Assembly (NCBI RefSeq): GCF_018221465.1
Contig: NZ_JAAIKR010000001.1
Span: 186,001 to 250,000, forward strand
Source: Shewanella intestini
GTDB lineage: Bacteria; Pseudomonadota; Gammaproteobacteria; Enterobacterales; Shewanellaceae
Direction of reading: 5' to 3'
Length of the DNA: 64,000 nucleotides
In this document: positions 56,174 to 63,856 of the stretch, in pieces
Position numbering within the stretch: the stretch's first letter is position 1
How the letters are laid out: every line of letters begins with the position of its first letter
Program-made: the position numbers and the translations under genes
Notes under the pieces: generated by a model
Databases searched by the model: none
What the model saw: the letters and a program-made list of their open reading frames with translations, nothing else
What the model was told of the DNA's origin: nothing

Positions 56174-57442
56174 ATGAAAAAAATAGCTGTCATTGGTAGT
56201 GGGATTTCAGGATTAACATCAGCTTATTTATTAAGCCGTGAACATGATGTTACGGTATTTGAAGCTAATGACTATATTGGTGGGCATACCGCAACGGTTG
56301 ATATTGAGGTTGCGGGACGCCAATATGCCATCGACACTGGTTTTATTGTGTTTAATGATCGCACTTATCCGCGTTTTCAAAAGCTAATGAGGCAAATTGG
56401 GGTTGAATCTTTACCCACACAAATGAGCTTTAGTGTCCACAATGCGCTAACGGGATTAGAGTACAACGGCCACACGTTATGGAGTATGTTTGCCCAAAGA
56501 CGAAATCTTTTAAAACCACAATTTTATCTGTTTTTAAATGAAATTGTGCGTTTTAACCGCCGTTGTAAACAATGCTTTGAAGCTAACGACTACCCTTATC
56601 AATCATTAGGGCACTTTTTAGATAAAGAAGGTTTTAGTGAGTTTTTTAGTCAGCATTATATTTTACCGATGGGCGCGGCAATTTGGTCATCGAGTATCAA
56701 AGATATGCGCGAATTTTCGTTGCGGTTTTTTATTGGTTTTTTCCAACACCACGGTTTGTTAAATGTAACTGACCGTCCGCAGTGGTATGTGATAGCTGGT
56801 GGTTCTCGTAGTTATATTCCTGCTTTAACAGCGCCTTACGCTAACAATATTCATTTAAACACGGCTGTTAACAAAGTCACTCGTCAAGCCGATGGCGTAC
56901 ATTTGGAATTTGAATCGCAAGATGAACAAGTGTTTGATGAGGTGATTTTTGCTTGTCATAGCGATCAGGCTTTAGCCTTGTTAGGCGACCCGACCCAAGA
57001 TGAGTCACGTATTTTAAGTCAAATGGCTTATCAGTTAAACGATGTGGTATTGCATACAGACTGCAGTATTTTACCTAAACGCAAAGCGGCGTGGGCAAGT
57101 TGGAATTATCGACTTGATGGTCAAAATACCCAGGACATGTTGTCTCGTCCTGCCAGCGTAACCTATAACATGAATATTTTGCAGCGTTTACCTAAAAGCG
57201 CACCGACTTTTTGTGTCACTTTAAATCAAACTGACCAGATTGATGAAAGCAAAATACTGCGTAAGTTCAGCTATGCTCATCCAGTGTTTAACCAAGCCAG
57301 CACACAAGCCCAAGCACAGCGACATGTGATCAATGGAAAACGTAACACCTATTTTGCCGGTGCGTATTGGTATAACGGTTTTCATGAAGATGGTGTAAGA
57401 AGCGCAGTTGATATTTGTAACTTGTTTGGTATTTGCCTTTGA
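56174..57442 (+). CDS. Flavin amine-oxidase-like FAD protein
   Basis: 422 aa. N-terminal Rossmann IAVIGSGISGLTSAYLLSREHDVTVFEANDYIGGHTAT (GxGxxG plus the acidic residue binding FAD ribose) and a C-terminal FAGAYWYNGFHEDGVRSAVDICNLFGICL (FAD-closing motif) define a flavin-dependent amine-oxidase/desaturase-like protein. In the Rhodobacter operon a protein of this class (RSP_1090, UfaD) takes part in making methylated fatty acids. AAGGAAAG lies before the ATG. It overlaps the following frame. Substrate inferred only from context. Confidence 0.9.
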   Translation: MKKIAVIGSGISGLTSAYLLSREHDVTVFEANDYIGGHTATVDIEVAGRQYAIDTGFIVFNDRTYPRFQKLMRQIGVESLPTQMSFSVHNALTGLEYNGHTLWSMFAQRRNLLKPQFYLFLNEIVRFNRRCKQCFEANDYPYQSLGHFLDKEGFSEFFSQHYILPMGAAIWSSSIKDMREFSLRFFIGFFQHHGLLNVTDRPQWYVIAGGSRSYIPALTAPYANNIHLNTAVNKVTRQADGVHLEFESQDEQVFDEVIFACHSDQALALLGDPTQDESRILSQMAYQLNDVVLHTDCSILPKRKAAWASWNYRLDGQNTQDMLSRPASVTYNMNILQRLPKSAPTFCVTLNQTDQIDESKILRKFSYAHPVFNQASTQAQAQRHVINGKRNTYFAGAYWYNGFHEDGVRSAVDICNLFGICL

Positions 57443-57465
57443 TGACCAACTTAACGGGAGCGCCA

Positions 57466-58257
57466 ATGAGATTTAATGGCGGTATTTATAGCGGCAAAGT
57501 GATGCACAAGCGTTATCAGCCTAAAATACATCAGTTTGAATACTCGATGGCCATGATGGTTATTGACTTAGACCAAGTTGAGCAACTTGTGTCAATCAGC
57601 CGAATCTTTTCAAGCAAGCGCTCAGCGTTGTTGCGTTTTAAGTGTAGCGATTATTTGAACCAATTAACGCATCAATTTGGTGATAACGTTGTGTTAAGCA
57701 ATGCTGATAATCACTGTAGCGCAGCGGCGCTGAAGTCTCGAGTGTTAAAAACTGTGGCGCATCTAGGCGGAAAAACTGATATTGATAAAGTGCTATTTGC
57801 CGGTCAAGTTCGCCACTTTGGTTTGTATTTTAGTCCGGTTAATTTTTACTTTTGTTATCATCAAGGTACGTTAGTTTATATGCTAGCGGAGGTGAGTAAT
57901 ACGCCTTGGAATGAGCGTCACTGCTATTTAGTGAATACGCAGCAGCCGCAAAGTACTGACAAGGTGTTCCCTGTGTCCCCCTTTATGGACTTGCAGATGC
58001 AATATAAATGGCAAGTCACTGAGCCGCTAGAGCATTTGCGGGTGGCAATTCGTAATATTGATCCTCAATCACAACGTTTATTTGATGCGAAATTACAACT
58101 TCGCAAGCAAGTATATTCCAAACAAAGTATTCAACGGTTTCTCATTCAGTTTCCATTTATGACGCTCAGCATCGTACTGGGCATTTATTACCAAGCATTG
58201 AAAATATGGATGAAGCGGATACCTTTTATCGGAAAATCAATCATTAAAGATGCGTAA
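57466..58257 (+). CDS. DUF1365 family protein
   Basis: 263 aa. N-terminal FNGGIYSGKVMHKRYQPKIHQFEYSMAMMVIDLDQV and a central CFYFSPVNFYFCYHQG-like block (LYFSPVNFYFCYHQGTLVYMLAEVSNTPWNERHCYLV) fit DUF1365, a conserved partner of amine-oxidase and CFA-type genes. A hydrophobic stretch near the C terminus (IQFPFMTLSIVLGIYYQALKIWMKR) could anchor it to the membrane. ATG 57466 has GGGAG 5 bases upstream; ATG 57442, overlapping the previous stop, is an alternative. No enzymatic function is assigned to the family. Confidence 0.88.
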   Translation: MRFNGGIYSGKVMHKRYQPKIHQFEYSMAMMVIDLDQVEQLVSISRIFSSKRSALLRFKCSDYLNQLTHQFGDNVVLSNADNHCSAAALKSRVLKTVAHLGGKTDIDKVLFAGQVRHFGLYFSPVNFYFCYHQGTLVYMLAEVSNTPWNERHCYLVNTQQPQSTDKVFPVSPFMDLQMQYKWQVTEPLEHLRVAIRNIDPQSQRLFDAKLQLRKQVYSKQSIQRFLIQFPFMTLSIVLGIYYQALKIWMKRIPFIGKSIIKDA

Positions 58258-58365
58258 GAGCATTAACAATAAGGTTTTTATTGCATTTATAAACTAAATT
58301 TATTGATTCAGCGTATTGGTTTACAAACAGGTTAATTGTAAAGCTAAAGCGTCACGGAGATGAAC

Positions 58366-59604
58366 ATGGAAAATACGGTTACTCAACAGGAAATTTCTCA
58401 AGCAGGCTTAAGCGATAGTTTTGCAAAAAAAATTTTATTAAAAGCCCTCAATGGCCTAGAACAAGGCTATTTAACGATTATTGAAGGGAATCAGTCGTTT
58501 GTATTTGGTAAGGAAAGCGATCCGCTACATGCCACCATTCAAATCAAGCATGTTAGCTTTTACCGACAAGTCATGTTTAGCGGATCAATTGGTGCGGGCG
58601 AGGCATATATTCAAGGTCACTGGGCAAGCCCTGACTTGACCAAAGTCGTGCAGATATTTGCCAAAAATATGAGCCTACTCGACAAGGTAGAAAGTTACTT
58701 TTCATGGGTGACTCATATCGCTAGTCGACTGAAACATGTGTTTAATCGCAATTCTCAAGCGGGATCAAAGCGCAATATCTTAGCCCATTACGACCTTGGC
58801 AATGATATGTACCAGCAGTTTTTAGACCCTGAAATGCTGTATTCTAGTGCCATTTATCCAACACCTGACGCCACGCTTGAACAAGCTCAATTACACAAAA
58901 TGCAATTAATTTGTCAGCGTTTAGATTTGCGTGCAGGGCAAACATTGTTGGAAGTGGGAACAGGGTGGGGCGCATTAGCCATTTATGCGGCCACGCATTA
59001 CGATGTGCATGTGACCACAACCACGATTTCAGATGCTCAACACGACTACGCCGCCGAGCGTATAAATCAACTTGGCTTACAAGATAAAGTGACCTTGCTA
59101 AAAAGTGATTATCGTTTGTTAACCGGGCAATATGACCGAGTAGTCTCTATTGAAATGATTGAAGCTGTAGGGCATGAATATTTAGGTGGATTTTTTAGCA
59201 AGCTTAACCAGTTACTCCTGCCAAATGGCCGATTGTTAATTCAAGCTATTACCATTGCTGATCAACGCTATGATAGCTACCGCAGCAGCGTTGACTTTAT
59301 TCAGCGTTATATTTTCCCCGGTGGGTGCTTACCGTCTATCAGTGAAATGACCCGTCATTTGAGCCAGAAAACTGACCTCGTGCCGTGGTCAATTAATGAT
59401 ATTGGTCATGATTACGCCAAAACGTTAGCTGATTGGCATCAGCGTTTTGATGACGCGGAACAAAAAATTAACGACTTAGGTTACGGTGAAGACTTTATAC
59501 GTATGTGGAAGTTTTACCTAAGTTATTGTGAAGGCGGCTTTTTAGAGCGCTCAACCAGTGCGGTGCATCTAGTAGCCAATAAGCCACTTTATCGTATCAA
59601 TTAA
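58366..59604 (+). CDS. Cyclopropane-fatty-acid-synthase-like SAM methyltransferase
   Basis: 412 aa with an N-terminal lipid-binding region (about 1-120) and a SAM domain: HYDLGNDMYQQFLDPEMLYSSAIY (141-164), LLEVGTGWGALAIYAA (SAM loop, about 195-209), VVSIEMIEAVGHEYL (259-273) and LLIQAITIAD (290-299). Relative to E. coli Cfa, the bicarbonate-ligand cysteine is Ser161 and the ligand histidine is Gln293, while Glu266 is kept. This suggests methyl transfer of a different type (as in UfaM) rather than cyclopropane formation. GGAG lies 6 bases before the ATG. Identification is by motif comparison from memory. Confidence 0.9.
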   Translation: MENTVTQQEISQAGLSDSFAKKILLKALNGLEQGYLTIIEGNQSFVFGKESDPLHATIQIKHVSFYRQVMFSGSIGAGEAYIQGHWASPDLTKVVQIFAKNMSLLDKVESYFSWVTHIASRLKHVFNRNSQAGSKRNILAHYDLGNDMYQQFLDPEMLYSSAIYPTPDATLEQAQLHKMQLICQRLDLRAGQTLLEVGTGWGALAIYAATHYDVHVTTTTISDAQHDYAAERINQLGLQDKVTLLKSDYRLLTGQYDRVVSIEMIEAVGHEYLGGFFSKLNQLLLPNGRLLIQAITIADQRYDSYRSSVDFIQRYIFPGGCLPSISEMTRHLSQKTDLVPWSINDIGHDYAKTLADWHQRFDDAEQKINDLGYGEDFIRMWKFYLSYCEGGFLERSTSAVHLVANKPLYRIN

Positions 59605-59632
59605 TATGGGCTAACCTCGCGAGAAGTTTGAA

Positions 59633-60169
59633 ATGAGCAAAACATCCTTGTTGTTATTTAATGTTGGCGGATTTCAAACTATCTGGTGGTTAGGCGTGTT
59701 ATACCATAATCAATTTGTGGCGATATCACTTAGCATTATTGCCATTCATTTCTTGTTGTCATCGCAAAAACTAAAAGACGCGAAGTTAATGGCTATTGTT
59801 GCCATAACAGGGATGGTGATTGATAGCTTGCTCACTCTTTCTGGGGTATTTATATTTAATGTAACGCCTTATTGGCTCGGTCTATTATGGATGATGTTTG
59901 CCTTAAGCTTGCCTTATAGTTTGGCATTTTTAACTCGTATTCCAGTTGGATATCAGGCGCTAGCAGGCGGGGTGTCTGGTGCGATGAGTTATCTTGCAGG
60001 AGCTAAATTATTGGCAGTTGATTTAGGCTATGGCTTCGTAACGTCAACGATTTTATTGGTGGTGATCTGGTCGTTATTGTTGCCCGTATTGGTCTTTATA
60101 ACAATCCACTTAATGCCGCACCTTCGAGGACACCATGCAAAAATGGCTTTTGAGCAAGGAAACAGCTAA
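59633..60169 (+). CDS. DUF2878 membrane protein
   Basis: 178 aa, five to six hydrophobic helices (NVGGFQTIWWLGVLYHNQF; LMAIVAITGMVIDSLLTLSGVFIF; LPYSLAFLTRIPVGYQALAGGVSGAMSYLAGAKLLAV; ILLVVIWSLLLPVLVFITI). It resembles DUF2878, which regularly accompanies CFA-like genes. It may form the membrane platform of the pathway. The ribosome site is GAGAAG. The next gene begins 13 bases after its stop. Confidence 0.85.
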   Translation: MSKTSLLLFNVGGFQTIWWLGVLYHNQFVAISLSIIAIHFLLSSQKLKDAKLMAIVAITGMVIDSLLTLSGVFIFNVTPYWLGLLWMMFALSLPYSLAFLTRIPVGYQALAGGVSGAMSYLAGAKLLAVDLGYGFVTSTILLVVIWSLLLPVLVFITIHLMPHLRGHHAKMAFEQGNS

Positions 60170-60182
60170 ACAAAGAGGGTCA

Positions 60183-60971
60183 ATGAACATGCCGTTAGTG
60201 TTTAATGGTTTGCCCTTTATAGACACTAATGTGGTAATCAAGAAGAGCTTGTTGGTCACTTTTGGCTGTATGGCGATGATGTCTCACGTACATGCTGCGC
60301 AGAGTGCTCTGCAAAGCCGTCTCACCATGACCACTCAAGCCGCCCCGAACACTGATGACCATCAAATTGATGCAGCGCTTGTCAAGGCTAATAGCGTCAA
60401 CATTAAAAACGTTAATTCGACAACGTACACTTCTGGCATCAATAATCATTCCAGCAGCGCTAACAACTCATTTAATTCAAGCGTATCAAGTCATCTAAGC
60501 AGCAATATAACTAGCAACGCAGCTTCTCGTAAACCTGACACGTCGTGGCGTGAAGTCGGGACCGGTGAGATGGCATTTATGTGGATTGATATTTACCGTG
60601 CCACCCTATTAACAGCCACAGGTCAGTATCTTAATCAACAGTTACCAGTAGCATTAGAGATTGAATACTATCGAGACATCGATGCTGATGACTTGGTTTC
60701 TGCCACGATTGATCAATGGCAGCACCTTGGTCTTTCTCAACAACACATCGATACATATTCAACGCGGTTAAATGAAGCATGGCCTGATGTTAAAGAGGGC
60801 GATCGCATTAGTTTTAAAGTTGATGCTCAAGGTTATGGCGTGTTTTGGTATAACGACCATGTATTTTATCAAGCTCGTGATGTTGACTTTAGTCAAGCAT
60901 TTTTATCTATTTGGCTTTCTGAACAGACCAGCGAACCAGAACTACGGGCGCAATTAATTGGACTCAATTAA
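60183..60971 (+). CDS. Exported chalcone-isomerase-like protein
   Basis: 262-aa precursor with a signal peptide (MAMMSHVHA region) and a Ser/Asn-rich linker (about 65-110), followed by a chalcone-isomerase-like domain (SWREVGTGEMAFMWIDIYRATLLTATGQYL; PVALEIEYYRDIDADDLVSATIDQWQHLGL; VDAQGYGVFWYNDHVFY). CHI-like bacterial proteins bind fatty acids or heme; the plant catalytic residues are not recognisable. ATG 60183 is chosen for GAGGG upstream; the frame from 60135 overlaps the previous gene. The stop codon sits in a duplicated 14-base repeat. Confidence 0.8.
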   Translation: MNMPLVFNGLPFIDTNVVIKKSLLVTFGCMAMMSHVHAAQSALQSRLTMTTQAAPNTDDHQIDAALVKANSVNIKNVNSTTYTSGINNHSSSANNSFNSSVSSHLSSNITSNAASRKPDTSWREVGTGEMAFMWIDIYRATLLTATGQYLNQQLPVALEIEYYRDIDADDLVSATIDQWQHLGLSQQHIDTYSTRLNEAWPDVKEGDRISFKVDAQGYGVFWYNDHVFYQARDVDFSQAFLSIWLSEQTSEPELRAQLIGLN

Positions 60972-60990
60972 TTGGACTCAATTAATTCGA
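60960..60990. repeat. 14-bp duplication over the stop codon of the CHI-like gene
   Basis: GGACTCAATTAATT is repeated twice in tandem at the end of the gene (with a third, diverged copy after). The first copy contains the TAA stop codon, so the duplication changed only the spacer to the next gene. Confidence 0.8.
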
Positions 60991-61036
60991 CTAAATTAAA
61001 TTTATATAACGTCAAATTGACTAAATGGAGTCGTCA

Positions 61037-61588
61037 ATGAAACGCTTTTCTTTACCTGTTATCGGGCGTGTATTGTTGTGTTTAGCATTACTGCTTGGAT
61101 TGTCATCGTGTTCATCGGTAAGCATTGATGATTACCTGGATTCAGAACCAAGGTTAGACTTACGCCAGTTTTTTGAAGGTAACTTATATGCAGCAGGGGT
61201 TGTAGAGGATTTTTCTGGTAAGGTCACCCGTAAATTCACAGTTGAAATGACAGCGCAATGGCAAGGTGATAAATGCGAATTAAAGGAGTGGTTTACCTTT
61301 GATGATGGCGAAAAACAGTTGCGTATTTGGCATATTACCGACTTAGGTCAAGGTAAATATTCTGGTAGGGCTAATGACATTTTAGGTGTGGCGTTAGGAC
61401 AAGCAAAAGGCAGCGCCTTAAGGTGGCGTTATGATATGGCCTTAGCGGTAGATGATAAGACTTATCAAGTGCATTTTGACGACTGGATGTACTTAGTTGA
61501 CGCCAATACTTTGATTAATAAAAGCGACATTATCAAGTTTGGCGTAACGGTGGGAAAGGTGACGTTGGTGATTCAAAAGAAAGATTAA
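61037..61588 (+). CDS. DUF3833 lipoprotein, last gene of the operon
   Basis: 183 aa. The signal ends LGLSSC (lipobox), giving a lipoprotein anchored in the periplasm. The mature part (DLRQFFEGNLYAAGVVEDFSGKVTRKFTVEM; WHITDLGQGKYSGRANDILGVALGQAKGSALRWRYDMAL) is a lipocalin-like beta barrel as in DUF3833. It may carry or shield a lipid product. ATG 61037 has TGGAGT upstream; the frame from 61025 is discounted. A terminator follows 43 bases later. Confidence 0.88.
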   Translation: MKRFSLPVIGRVLLCLALLLGLSSCSSVSIDDYLDSEPRLDLRQFFEGNLYAAGVVEDFSGKVTRKFTVEMTAQWQGDKCELKEWFTFDDGEKQLRIWHITDLGQGKYSGRANDILGVALGQAKGSALRWRYDMALAVDDKTYQVHFDDWMYLVDANTLINKSDIIKFGVTVGKVTLVIQKKD

Positions 61589-61630
61589 CCGTAAGGTTTG
61601 AGAGTGAATCATTAATAATCTGAAAAGCAA

Positions 61631-61661
61631 AAAAACCACCTTATTCGCAGGTGGTTTTTTA
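61631..61661 (+). terminator. Intrinsic terminator after the operon
   Basis: The stem AAAAACCACC / GGTGGTTTTT with a 9-base loop is followed by a T-rich stretch. Confidence 0.85.
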
Positions 61662-61670
61662 TTATTTACC

Positions 61671-61724
61671 GTAGCACGTAGCACGTAGCACGTAGCACGT
61701 AGCACTAGGCTCTAAGCTCTAAGC
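61671..61724. repeat. Heptanucleotide tandem repeats (5 x GTAGCAC, then 2 x TCTAAGC)
   Basis: Five perfect 7-bp units (61671-61705) are followed by two copies of a different 7-mer (61711-61724). The array lies between the operon terminator and the end of the convergent DUF3634-like gene. No coding role. Confidence 0.95.
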
Positions 61725-61725
61725 A

Positions 61726-62067
61726 TTAACCCGTAAGTTTAGAGTTGTCTTTTTGCTTACGTTCATAATATTCAAAAGGGAACACATTTCGCAGTTGTTG
61801 AGTAAGCTCATCACTGACATTGGCTGAAATATTGAGCCTAATATCGCCCTGCTTTTGGGCTCTGATCGCACAAGTTAATTTGTGCTTTTTGGCGATAACT
61901 CTGCTCTCACGTTGAAACTTTTCTGGGATTTTACCTTTGTGCTTAACAAGCCTGCCATCTTTATAGTGCATTTCAAATAAGGTTAACCCTTTGTTTTTGC
62001 TAAATATTAGCTTGTAAGCTAAAAAGCATGCCACAACTAAAAAGAATATTTTTAAAGCTGTATCCAT
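61726..62067 (-). CDS. Small membrane-anchored protein (DUF3634-like)
   Basis: 113 aa. A single N-terminal membrane helix (ALKIFFLVVACFLAYKLIF) is followed by a basic, alternating segment (MHYKDGRLVKHKGKIPEKFQRESRVIAKKHKLTCAIRAQKQGDIRLNISANVSDE). This resembles the DUF3634 family of Shewanella/Vibrio, from memory. The cytoplasmic or periplasmic tail looks like a small beta/alpha module. Function unknown. Its start has weak ribosome pairing. Convergent with the operon; the 7-bp repeat array abuts its stop codon. Confidence 0.65.
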   Translation of the reverse strand: MDTALKIFFLVVACFLAYKLIFSKNKGLTLFEMHYKDGRLVKHKGKIPEKFQRESRVIAKKHKLTCAIRAQKQGDIRLNISANVSDELTQQLRNVFPFEYYERKQKDNSKLTG

Positions 62068-62278
62068 TGGCGATACCTCTATGGGTTGTTATTGTTAATT
62101 ATGTAATAAAATACACGCCTTAGTGCGTTATGCAATGGATAATGAAGGTAAATTGTGAGCTAAATCGATTCTTTGGAAATAAGTTAGGCTAGAGATAGTT
62201 TATGTCGTTGAAGCAACATTTTTAACGAAATTAGCTTGTTATGATGATTTTGAATCAACAGATGAGAAGGAACAAGCT

Positions 62279-62485
62279 ATGAGCGTTTCAAATATGCAAC
62301 GGTGGACTGAAATTTGTGATATTCAGCATGAGATCTTGACTAAGATGTCAAGACGATTTCCACAACGAAAAAAACAATTAACATCATTAACTTCAGATTG
62401 GGATCGTTTCAAACATCAAGTAGAGAGCGATAACATTCCAAACTGTTCGTCAGCGAAGCTTTCTGAACCAAACTATCATCACTGA
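62279..62485 (+). CDS. Small uncharacterised protein (68 aa)
   Basis: Supported by a good ribosome site (AAGGAACA, 7 bases before ATG). The peptide is helical and basic (MSRRFPQRKKQLTSLTSDWDRFKHQ) with an early WTEICDIQHEIL stretch. No family is recognised. It stands alone between the DUF3634-like and DUF599 genes. It could be a small regulator or an unrecognised toxin/antitoxin partner, but no partner is seen. Confidence 0.6.
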   Translation: MSVSNMQRWTEICDIQHEILTKMSRRFPQRKKQLTSLTSDWDRFKHQVESDNIPNCSSAKLSEPNYHH

Positions 62486-62767
62486 GCAATGAAAATTTTA
62501 CTGATTGAGCACGTTAAACCTACCTTAGGATGAACGTTCATGAAATATATGGCGTTCATCACTAATTTTTTCGCTAAACCCTATAAAATATAATTTGTTA
62601 AACTGCTTAGTTACCCCACACTCAAGCTTAGTTTCACTACACTCATGCCTAGTTAAACCAACCTGATAGGTCAATTGACCGTTAATTTCAGTCCGCCTTG
62701 GATTGTTGTGTTGTTATTTTTCTGATGCATACTATTAATTCCACTATATTAGCTTTGTTGAATCATT

Positions 62768-63499
62768 ATGTTTTTCTCTTTGTTAGACGTTGTTGCGCTT
62801 GGTTGTTTTATTTTTAGTTGGGTTGGGTACACCTATTTTGCTAAACATAAAGCCAAGTCAACAGACTGTATTTCTCGTTGTTTACATATGCACCGTATTC
62901 ATTGGATGAACTCAGTGATTAATCGGCAAGTGCGGATTGCTGATGCTGCGTTAATGGCAAATGTTGAGCGTAATAACGCTTTTTTTGCTTCATCCACTTT
63001 ATTAGTGCTTGCAGGGATATTGACCTTATTTGCTCAAGTCAGCCGTTTAGAAGAGGTCATTGCTTCTGTCCCTTATGCCACTGGAGCAACTGATGCTCTT
63101 ATCCAAGTTAAACTTGGTGTGGTTGTTGGTATATTTGTGATGGCATTCTTCCACTTTACTTGGGCAATGCGCCAATATGGTTTTTTAAATGTCATGCTCG
63201 GAGCCGCCCCATTTGGCTCTACCGAAAAAAATGAACACCTATTTGCTTATGGAAGACAAATGGCAACGGTTAGCGACCAAGCGGCCCATTCTTATAATTA
63301 TGGATTACGCTCTTATTACTTCTCAATGGCTGCGCTATGTTGGTTTTGGAATCCATTTGCATTAATTATTGCTAGTTTATTGGTGGTGTATACCTTGTAT
63401 CGTCGTGAATTTAAGTCGCGGGCAGTAAAAGCCATTACCTTGGCGCAAAAACACTTAGAAAGTGAGGCTAAATCGCGCGGCATTGATTTTATTAAGTGA
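62768..63499 (+). CDS. DUF599 family membrane protein
   Basis: 243 aa with about four membrane helices (LDVVALGCFIFSWVGYTYFA; FFASSTLLVLAGILTLFAQV; VKLGVVVGIFVMAFFHFTWAMRQYGFLNVMLGAAP; YYFSMAALCWFWNPFALIIASLLVVYTLYRREF). HMHRIHWMNSVINRQVRIADAALMANVERNNAFFASS is the DUF599 hallmark. Function unknown. The ribosome site is weak. A terminator follows 160 bases after its stop. Confidence 0.85.
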   Translation: MFFSLLDVVALGCFIFSWVGYTYFAKHKAKSTDCISRCLHMHRIHWMNSVINRQVRIADAALMANVERNNAFFASSTLLVLAGILTLFAQVSRLEEVIASVPYATGATDALIQVKLGVVVGIFVMAFFHFTWAMRQYGFLNVMLGAAPFGSTEKNEHLFAYGRQMATVSDQAAHSYNYGLRSYYFSMAALCWFWNPFALIIASLLVVYTLYRREFKSRAVKAITLAQKHLESEAKSRGIDFIK

Positions 63500-63658
63500 T
63501 TAATTAATGCTGTTATCTATTGATTTTAAATGACCATAAAAGTGGCTATGACATTGAAAGTAAATAACACGTACAGTTAAAAAACAGCCAAAATCTAGTA
63601 AGCATAATGATAAGGTTTTGGCCGTTACATTTAATACTTGCAGTTAGTTCTGCCTTTT

Positions 63659-63684
63659 AGCCCATCAATTGATGGGCTTTTTTG
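63659..63684 (+). terminator. Intrinsic terminator downstream of the DUF599 gene
   Basis: AGCCCATC-aatt-GATGGGCT followed by six Ts. Confidence 0.9.
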
Positions 63685-63732
63685 TGGCTAACATTCCTAT
63701 TTGCACCCTTCAATTGGGTTAATTAATTTATT

Positions 63733-63836
63733 TTGGCTGCTTGGCTGCTTGGCTGCTTGGCTGCTTGGCTGCTTGGCTGCTTGGCTGCTTGGCTGCTTGG
63801 CTGCTTGGCTGCTTGGCTGCTTGGCTGCTTGGCTGC
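63733..63836. repeat. Octanucleotide tandem repeat, 13 copies of TTGGCTGC
   Basis: Thirteen uninterrupted 8-bp units, followed by two 14-bp units (TTGGCTGCTGGGTA, 63829-63856) that include the last octamer. The tract is GC-richer than its surroundings. Reading frames through it (Leu-Leu-Gly-Cys-Leu-Ala-Ala-Trp) are open only because the octamer contains no stop; they lack a ribosome site, so I treat the tract as non-coding. Confidence 0.97.
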
Positions 63837-63856
63837 TGGGTATTGGCTGCTGGGTA

